The notes beneath the pieces were generated by a model. It did no database searches and was not told the DNA's origin. It saw only the letters and a list, made by a program, of their open reading frames with translations. From Sutcliffiella rhizosphaerae (GTDB lineage: Bacteria > Bacillota > Bacilli > Bacillales > Bacillaceae_I): 64,000 nucleotides of DNA. Shown here in pieces: positions 59,313 through 64,000 of the stretch; within the stretch, counting starts at the first letter, position 1, and each line of letters starts with the position of its first letter. A program made the translations under genes and the position numbers. The stretch lies in NCBI RefSeq assembly GCF_917563925.1, contig NZ_CAKJTJ010000010.1, positions 1 through 64,000 on the forward strand. The letters are read 5' to 3'.

Positions 59313-60035
59313 TTGGATACGACAAAAATCGTGATTATTGATGATCATCAGCTTTTCCGTGAAGGTGTGAAACGCATTTTGGATTTTGAAGCGAACTTTC
59401 ACGTTATAGCAGAAGGGGATGACGGGGAAGAAGCGCTGGACTTGATGGCCAAGCATGATCCTGACGTATTCATCATGGATATCAACATGCCAAAAGTAAA
59501 TGGGGTAGAAGCAACAAGACGTTTGGTCGACGCCAACCCAGAAGCAAAAATCATCGTATTGTCCATTCATGACGACGAAAATTATGTAACGCACGCTCTT
59601 CAGACAGGCGCACGAGGCTATCTTTTAAAAGAAATGGATGCCGATGCACTAGTCGATGCGGTGAAAGTGGTAGCAGATGGGGGTTCCTATCTTCATCCGA
59701 AGGTCACGCATAATTTGGTACGTGAATACCGCCGCTTGACTGAAAATGGTATTTCAAATGGGGGGCGTAACGGCAGTGGAAGTGGCGGAACAGCCTCAGC
59801 TACATATCAGCAAGTAGAAATTCGACGCCCGCTTCATCTGTTAACACGTCGAGAGTGTGAAGTGCTTCAGCTTTTAGCGGACGGTAAAAGCAACAAAGCA
59901 ATAGGCGAAGCACTATTCATTAGTGAAAAAACAGTGAAAAACCATGTCAGTAACATCCTTCAAAAAATGAATGTAAATGACCGCACCCAAGCAGTTGTCG
60001 TTGCCATCAAGAACGGCTGGGTAGAGGTCCGCTAA
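59313..60035 (+). CDS. degU: Response regulator DegU
   Basis: A 240-residue NarL/FixJ-family regulator. The receiver domain ([20 protein letters not shown], phospho-Asp in [13 protein letters not shown], conserved Thr/Ser and Lys in [12 protein letters not shown]) is joined by a Gly/Ser-rich linker (about 150-170) to a LuxR-type HTH ([40 protein letters not shown]). DegU controls exoprotease, competence, biofilm and motility genes. TTG 59313 is ten bases after GGGAGG; ATG 59304 is only one base from it. It is nearly identical to B. subtilis DegU in both domains; the Gly-rich linker is longer. It is intact while the upstream degS is frameshifted. Confidence 0.93.
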   Translation: MDTTKIVIIDDHQLFREGVKRILDFEANFHVIAEGDDGEEALDLMAKHDPDVFIMDINMPKVNGVEATRRLVDANPEAKIIVLSIHDDENYVTHALQTGARGYLLKEMDADALVDAVKVVADGGSYLHPKVTHNLVREYRRLTENGISNGGRNGSGSGGTASATYQQVEIRRPLHLLTRRECEVLQLLADGKSNKAIGEALFISEKTVKNHVSNILQKMNVNDRTQAVVVAIKNGWVEVR

Positions 60036-60070
60036 CCTTGGAGAGTGATTTCTCCAGGGTTTCTTTTTTT
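60034..60070 (+). terminator. Terminator after degU
   Basis: AACCTTGGAGA (60034-60044) pairs with TCTCCAGGGTT (60051-60061, one mismatch), followed by a T-rich tail of about nine bases. Confidence 0.85.
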
Positions 60071-60128
60071 ACTGTGGCTGGGAAAGTGACGGGGATTTGC
60101 GGACGGCGAAATTTGCTAAATATGTGTC

Positions 60129-60225
60129 GAATGGCAAATAAACTATTCCAATTGGCAAATAAAAGCGAAAAATGGCAATTAAATTAAAAAGTTGGCAAAT
60201 AAATTTTGAAAATAGCAAATAAAAC
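60129..60225. repeat. Phased 20-21-bp repeat of TGGCAAATAAA
   Basis: Five copies of a TGGCAAATAAA-like 11-mer start at about 60132, 60153, 60173, 60193 and 60213, at intervals of 20-21 bases with variable spacers. The third copy is TGGCAATTAAA and the last TAGCAAATAAA. Same-face helical phasing suggests DNA bending or a multi-site protein array. It fills most of the 335-base gap between degU and the DegV gene; no gene is in it. Confidence 0.65.
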
Positions 60226-60370
60226 ATAAATGACACCTTCGAGAAGGTAAGCTCAATCACCCTCACTACCATCTTCTGCACAAAATTCAAACAATAGATG
60301 AAACTTCCACCTATTTCATGTACAATTTAATAGAACGAAACGAATATTTGGATAAGGAAGGTCACCTAAT

Positions 60371-61213
60371 ATGAAAACGGCTATTGTAACAGATAGTACT
60401 GCCTACATCCCTGTAGAATTACGCGCAAAGCATGACATACATATGATTCCACTTAATGTGATTTTTGGAAACGAGTCGTACCAAGAGGAAGTGGAAATAA
60501 AAATCGAGCATTTTTATGAGGAAGTAAAAAATAATCGTGACCTGCCTTCCACGTCACAACCTGCAATTGGCGAGTTTGTGGAACTATATGAACGGCTTGC
60601 AAAGGAATATGACGCTATTGTTAGCATTCATCTATCCAGTGGAATTAGTGGCACTTATCAAGGAGCGGTTGCTGCTGGTGAAATGGTAGATGAAACGGAT
60701 GTACATGTGTTTGACTCCGAAATTAGTTGTATGATCCAAGGATTTTATGTGTTGGAAGCTGCTGAAATGGCAGCAGAAGGAAAAAGTCCTGAGGAGATTT
60801 TAGGACGTTTGAACCAAATGAAAGAATCTGATCGGGCTTACTTTATGGTAGATGATTTATCACATTTACAACGTGGAGGCCGATTAAGTAGTGCCCAAGC
60901 AATTGTTGGCAGTTTACTACAAGTGAAGCCTGTCCTTCATTTTGTCGATACAAAAATTGTTCCTTTTGAAAAAATCCGTACCCGCAAAAAAGCAGTGAAG
61001 CGAATTCTCGACTTATTCGATGAAGATGCGTCGCAACAGGTGCCGATGCGGGCAGTTGTCATTCATGGCAACCGTGAGGCAGAAGGAGAAGAATTGAAAA
61101 AGGAACTCGAACAAAAATATCCACATGTGGAATTTTACCTTAGCTATTTTGGTCCGGTAATAGGCACTCACCTCGGTGAAGGTGCACTTGGCCTTGGCTG
61201 GTATAAACGCTAA
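60371..61213 (+). CDS. degV: DegV family fatty-acid-binding protein
   Basis: A 280-residue DegV-fold protein: AIVTDSTAYIPVELRAKHDI at the start, LPSTSQPAIGEFVELYERLA, IHLSSGISGTYQGA and a C-terminal GPVIGTHLGEGALGLGWYKR. DegV/FakB proteins bind a fatty acid and present it to a FakA-type kinase. The B. subtilis gene (yviA/degV) has the same place downstream of degU and ahead of comFA, so this is the local orthologue. It has its own Shine-Dalgarno (AAGGAAGG) and terminator. Confidence 0.92.
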   Translation: MKTAIVTDSTAYIPVELRAKHDIHMIPLNVIFGNESYQEEVEIKIEHFYEEVKNNRDLPSTSQPAIGEFVELYERLAKEYDAIVSIHLSSGISGTYQGAVAAGEMVDETDVHVFDSEISCMIQGFYVLEAAEMAAEGKSPEEILGRLNQMKESDRAYFMVDDLSHLQRGGRLSSAQAIVGSLLQVKPVLHFVDTKIVPFEKIRTRKKAVKRILDLFDEDASQQVPMRAVVIHGNREAEGEELKKELEQKYPHVEFYLSYFGPVIGTHLGEGALGLGWYKR

Positions 61214-61228
61214 ATTACTTACATGAAT

Positions 61229-61264
61229 AACACCATAGGCAGAGGGCTGCTTGTGGTGTTTTTT
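61229..61264 (+). terminator. Terminator between degV and comFA
   Basis: AACACCATAGGCAG (61229-61242) pairs with CTGCTTGTGGTGTT (61247-61260) with two mismatches, then T-run. comFA starts only 34 bases later, leaving little space for an independent upstream control region. No AAAA-N5-TTTT ComK box is seen here. Confidence 0.75.
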
Positions 61265-61297
61265 CATATGTATACCAAGTGAAAAAGGAGGAAAGTA

Positions 61298-62788
61298 ATG
61301 TTATTTCATCTACAAAACAACATCCTCAAACCCTCAACTAAACCTGATGCAAAACGCATCTCCGAATTTGAGACTATTCCCCATCCAACTGAACAACAAA
61401 AATTCCCTTTCAACAAAGAGCTTCAGTACTATCTCTTCGGAAAAAGACTGCTACCTGATGAACTCCCTTTTCCAATAGAAATGGTTCAAGAACATTATCA
61501 GACTGGATATATTATCTTTTCTAAAGGTGTTCAACAGTCAAAGACAGGTTATGTTTGCAATCGTTGTGGAAATAAAGAATCACATCTCTTTTTCACTTTC
61601 GCATGTGCACGCTGCCTTAAGCAATGTACTTACTGTCGAAAGTGTATCATGATGGGGAGGGTAAGTGAATGCACACCCCTTTTAAGTTGGAATGGTGCAC
61701 AACCGGAACAGTTCGTTAACAAAGAAACAAATCTAGCATGGGAGGGCACGCTTTCCAAAGGGCAGCAGCTTGCGTCCAATCAAGTCGTCCAAGCTATAAA
61801 CCATCAACGATCTCTATTAGTTTGGGCTGTCTGCGGGGCTGGCAAAACAGAGGTACTCTTTGCAGGTATTCACACAGCCCTCACCAATGGTAAAAGAGTT
61901 TGCATTGCTACCCCAAGAACCGACGTCGTCCTCGAACTTTCTCCACGTCTGAAAAAGGTTTTTCCTGCCGTCGACATTGCTACGTTATATGGAGGTAGTG
62001 AAGATAGAGGGAAAAATGCCCCACTTACCATCTCTACTACCCACCAGCTCCTTCGGTATTACGAGGCGTTTGACACCTTAATAATAGATGAAGTAGATGC
62101 CTTTCCTTATTCACTTGATGAAACATTGGAGTATGCGGCTTCTCAAGCACGAAAAAGGACGGCGAGCACCATCTACCTTAGCGCTACCCCTTCAGCGAAG
62201 ATGCAAGCCCAAGTAAAAGTGAACAAGCTACAAGCTGTCACTATTTCTGCAAGATACCACGGGAAAATGCTACCTGTCCCAACCTTTGAATGGTGTGGCA
62301 ATTGGGAGAAGAAATTACAGAAAAACAAATTGCCCAGGAATTTGCTTTTATGGATCAAACAGCATCACGAAAATGGGAGACCGATCTTTTTATTTGTTCC
62401 CAAAATTGTGCGCCTGGAAAAAGTAACCTCTCTCCTACAAAAAGAATATGGAGACATTGTGGCAGGCGTCCATGCTAAAGACAAGGAACGGAAAGAAAAG
62501 GTGGAGAGCTTTCGAAAAGGGACCATCCGCATTCTTGTCACCACAACCATTTTGGAGCGTGGTGTGACGGTGGAAAATGTTCAAGTGGGAGTGCTTGGAG
62601 CAGAAGGGACCATTTTTACAGAAAGTGCCCTTGTACAGATTGCTGGGAGAGCGGGTCGCAGCAGTACGTATTCAAATGGGGATGTCCGCTTTTTTCATTA
62701 CGGGAAAACGAATGAAATGGTCGCTGCTAAAAATCATATTAGACGAATGAATTATCGTGCGAAACAAGGAGGGTTCCTAGGTGAGTAA
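61298..62788 (+). CDS. comFA: Late competence protein ComFA, DNA uptake ATPase
   Basis: A 496-residue superfamily 2 ATPase that powers import of transforming DNA through ComEC. A four-Cys zinc finger near residues 87-116 (CNRCGNK ... CARCLKQCTYCRKC) precedes the ATPase core with Walker A AVCGAGKTEVLF near 180, DEVDAFPY (Walker B) near 268, SATPS, and the C-terminal motif VQIAGRAGRS near 450. All motifs are complete. ATG 61298 follows AAAAAGGAGG. The next gene comFC overlaps its end by 8 bases. In B. subtilis a small comFB gene lies between comFA and comFC; here it is absent. Confidence 0.95.
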   Translation: MLFHLQNNILKPSTKPDAKRISEFETIPHPTEQQKFPFNKELQYYLFGKRLLPDELPFPIEMVQEHYQTGYIIFSKGVQQSKTGYVCNRCGNKESHLFFTFACARCLKQCTYCRKCIMMGRVSECTPLLSWNGAQPEQFVNKETNLAWEGTLSKGQQLASNQVVQAINHQRSLLVWAVCGAGKTEVLFAGIHTALTNGKRVCIATPRTDVVLELSPRLKKVFPAVDIATLYGGSEDRGKNAPLTISTTHQLLRYYEAFDTLIIDEVDAFPYSLDETLEYAASQARKRTASTIYLSATPSAKMQAQVKVNKLQAVTISARYHGKMLPVPTFEWCGNWEKKLQKNKLPRNLLLWIKQHHENGRPIFLFVPKIVRLEKVTSLLQKEYGDIVAGVHAKDKERKEKVESFRKGTIRILVTTTILERGVTVENVQVGVLGAEGTIFTESALVQIAGRAGRSSTYSNGDVRFFHYGKTNEMVAAKNHIRRMNYRAKQGGFLGE

Positions 62789-63497
62789 TTGCTTCATCTG
62801 TCATGGAGAGTTAGCAAGATCGTTTGGGTGGAATGATTTTCTCGGTATGTCTTCTGAAAAGTCCATTATCTGTTTTGCTTGTGAACAAGAATTTGAGAAA
62901 ATTACGGGAAAGCTATGTGTTATTTGCGGAAGGATTTGGGAAGCTGTTCCTTTAGACAATCGTCACGGAGATCTTTGTTCAGATTGTTTCAAATGGGAAT
63001 ATTCCCTCGAAGCCAAAGGTTCATTAAAAATGAACCGTTCCATCTATAAATACAATGAGCATATGAAAGAGATACTGGCTAGCTACAAGTTCAGAGGGGA
63101 TGCCATGATTGCCAACGTTTTTCAATCCTCTTTTAAGGAAGGCTTTAATCTGTTTTATAAAAAGGAAGAGCCGCTTGTTGTCCCGATTCCACTTAGTCCA
63201 GAACGCCTCTACGAAAGAGGCTTCAATCAAGCGTTGTTACTTGCGGAGTTATTAGGTGAACCGGTGGCAGACATACTTACAAAAGCAGATGCTCCTAAAC
63301 AATCTAAAAAAGGACGACAGGAGAGATTGGTGCGCGAGAACACCTTTCATATTGTCTCGCCTGAAAAAGTGAAAGCTAAAAAAATTTTATTAGTGGATGA
63401 TATTTACACTACGGGAACAACGCTTCGTATGGCAGCTAAATTACTTCGGGATGCGGGTGCTACAAGTATTTCGGCATTAACACTGATTCGCAGTTAA
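62781..63497 (+). CDS. comFC: Competence protein ComFC, phosphoribosyltransferase-like
   Basis: A 238-residue protein. An N-terminal double zinc finger (CFICHGE ... CFACEQEF ... CVICGR ... CSDCF) precedes a PRT type I fold with YKFRGDAMIANVFQ, VPIPLSPERLYERGFNQALL and the PRPP-binding motif ILLVDDIYTTGTTLRMA. It is needed for DNA uptake in B. subtilis, and the homologue binds ComFA and a PRPP-like ligand. GTG 62781 overlaps comFA by 8 bases, implying coupled translation. Function beyond competence unknown. Confidence 0.93.
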   Translation: MSNCFICHGELARSFGWNDFLGMSSEKSIICFACEQEFEKITGKLCVICGRIWEAVPLDNRHGDLCSDCFKWEYSLEAKGSLKMNRSIYKYNEHMKEILASYKFRGDAMIANVFQSSFKEGFNLFYKKEEPLVVPIPLSPERLYERGFNQALLLAELLGEPVADILTKADAPKQSKKGRQERLVRENTFHIVSPEKVKAKKILLVDDIYTTGTTLRMAAKLLRDAGATSISALTLIRS

Positions 63498-63520
63498 CAT
63501 TTCCCGAGATTTTACGATAT
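63495..63520 (+). promoter_or_regulatory. Weak sigma-D-like site upstream of yvyF
   Basis: TAAC (63495-63498, overlapping the comFC stop), 14 bases and TACGATAT (63513-63520) match sigma-D consensus at 9 of 12 positions. It is weaker than the site at 63972. Confidence 0.25.
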
Positions 63521-63557
63521 AAAGAGTAGAACGTTTTGTACGAAAGGAAGTTGCCTT

Positions 63558-63974
63558 ATGTCTCAACTCGAAAATTGTCCAAACTGTGATGCCATTTTTG
63601 TGAAAAATACCATTAGAGAAGTGTGTGAAGCCTGCTATCGTCAGGAAGAAACTGCTTATCAAACGGTTTATTCCTTTATTAGACAACGTATGAACAGAAT
63701 GGCTAATATAGAGCAAGTAGTGGAGCAGACTGGAGTATCAGAATCCCTTATTTTAAAATTTATTCGAAAAGGCAGAATTCAGCTTGCTCAATTTCCTAAT
63801 TTAGGGTATCCCTGTGATAGATGTGGTACGATAATAAGAGAAGATAAATTATGTCCGTCTTGTAAAAAAGATATTCATGGCCAGCTAACAGAGCTGGATC
63901 GTGAAGAAGAAAGACAGCAAGCATTAAAGAGCCAAGGAAAAACGTACCATGCAGGAAATCAAAAATATAAATAA
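63558..63974 (+). CDS. yvyF: Flagellar operon protein YvyF (TIGR03826 family)
   Basis: A 138-residue protein with two Cys-rich clusters, at the N-terminus (CPNCDAIF ... CEACYRQ) and near residue 95 (CDRCGTIIREDKLCPSC), flanking a DNA-binding-like helix pair (ANIEQVVEQTGVSESLILKF). It matches the YvyF family encoded just before flgM in Bacillus. A role as a regulator or chaperone of flagellar gene expression is inferred only from location. The start ATG 63558 follows CGAAAGGAAG. A near-perfect sigma-D promoter overlaps its stop codon. Confidence 0.9.
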   Translation: MSQLENCPNCDAIFVKNTIREVCEACYRQEETAYQTVYSFIRQRMNRMANIEQVVEQTGVSESLILKFIRKGRIQLAQFPNLGYPCDRCGTIIREDKLCPSCKKDIHGQLTELDREEERQQALKSQGKTYHAGNQKYK

Positions 63975-63998
63975 ACATTAAGATGGAATTGCCGATAA
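63972..63998 (+). promoter_or_regulatory. Near-consensus sigma-D promoter (expected flgM promoter)
   Basis: TAAA (63972-63975), a 15-base spacer and GCCGATAA (63991-63998) match the sigma-D consensus TAAA-N15-GCCGATAT at 11 of 12 positions. The -35 overlaps the yvyF stop. In B. subtilis flgM, encoding the anti-sigma-D factor, follows yvyF and has a sigma-D promoter, so flgM should begin just past the window end. Confidence 0.75.
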
Positions 63999-64000
63999 GA

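Noticed and set aside
60129-60225. CRISPR array
   Set aside because: The repeat unit is only about 11 bases with 9-10-base spacers, not symmetric, and no cas genes are in the window.
61214-61297. ComK box in front of comFA
   Set aside because: No AAAA-N5-TTTT pair is present in the 84 bases between degV and comFA.
1-64000. tRNA, rRNA, transposase, integrase or prophage genes
   Set aside because: No cloverleaf, rRNA segment or DDE/recombinase motif was recognised; the only mobile-like sequences are the non-coding palindromic repeats.

Overview
The window reads as a chromosomal segment of a low-GC, endospore-forming, motile member of the Bacillaceae, close to Bacillus or Sutcliffiella (the genus is inferred from gene content only). 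Many blocks match the Bacillus subtilis ywp/ywq and tagO-degSU-comF-flgM neighbourhoods: ywpF, ssbB, the SNF2/SWIM pair ywqA-ywqB, a ywqE-type phosphatase, tagO, an LCP gene, yvyE, degS-degU, degV, comFA-comFC and yvyF. The last bases carry a near-consensus sigma-D promoter, as expected in front of flgM.

Layout. 1-8 kb: ywpF, competence-type ssbB with ComK-like boxes, a nonsense-mutated XRE regulator, an unknown gene, a VanZ-like gene and ywqA-ywqB. 8-12 kb: a BsuPI-type lipoprotein, a leaderless amidase with two SPOR repeats, a MITE-like repeat, a small membrane protein, a class D sortase and the YwqE-like phosphatase. 12-22 kb: an LCP protein, two SGNH-like proteins with altered catalytic residues, a TviB-type UDP-sugar dehydrogenase, an operon of VTC polyphosphate-polymerase domain, CotH kinase, LRR and DUF4956 proteins, and a secreted proline-rich protein. 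22-41 kb and 51.6-53.7 kb: seven secreted proteins, each with three cell-wall-binding type 2 (CWB2) modules fused to different catalytic domains: two lysozyme-like/SLT, one NlpC/P60, two S8 proteases, one amidase and one SpoIID/LytB. A PIG-L deacetylase lipoprotein and an HGSNAT-like acyltransferase lie among them. 41-51 kb: polysaccharide genes (flippase, two GT4, two GT2, Wzy-like polymerase, galU, UDP-glucose dehydrogenase). 53.8-57.8 kb: another GT2, tagO, an LCP gene and yvyE. 58-64 kb: degS-degU, degV, comFA-comFC and yvyF.

How it fits together. Two nucleotide-sugar dehydrogenases, GalU, a flippase, a Wzy-like polymerase, five glycosyltransferases, TagO and two LCP ligases suggest production and wall attachment of one or more uronic-acid-containing anionic polymers. 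CWB2 modules are known in Clostridioides difficile to hold proteins on an anionic wall polymer made by an adjacent locus. The arrangement here, with CWB2 proteases and wall hydrolases around an anionic-polymer locus, looks like a Bacillus counterpart and is the most interesting feature of the window.

Sequence-quality or evolution flags: degS and one GT4 gene are each frameshifted in a run of seven A, and both are restored by one extra A. An XRE gene has an in-frame TAG, and a degenerate coding remnant lies at about 22.1-22.4 kb. Several non-coding palindromic repeats and a 20-21-bp phased repeat array lie between genes. No tRNA, rRNA, CRISPR array, transposase or prophage was seen.
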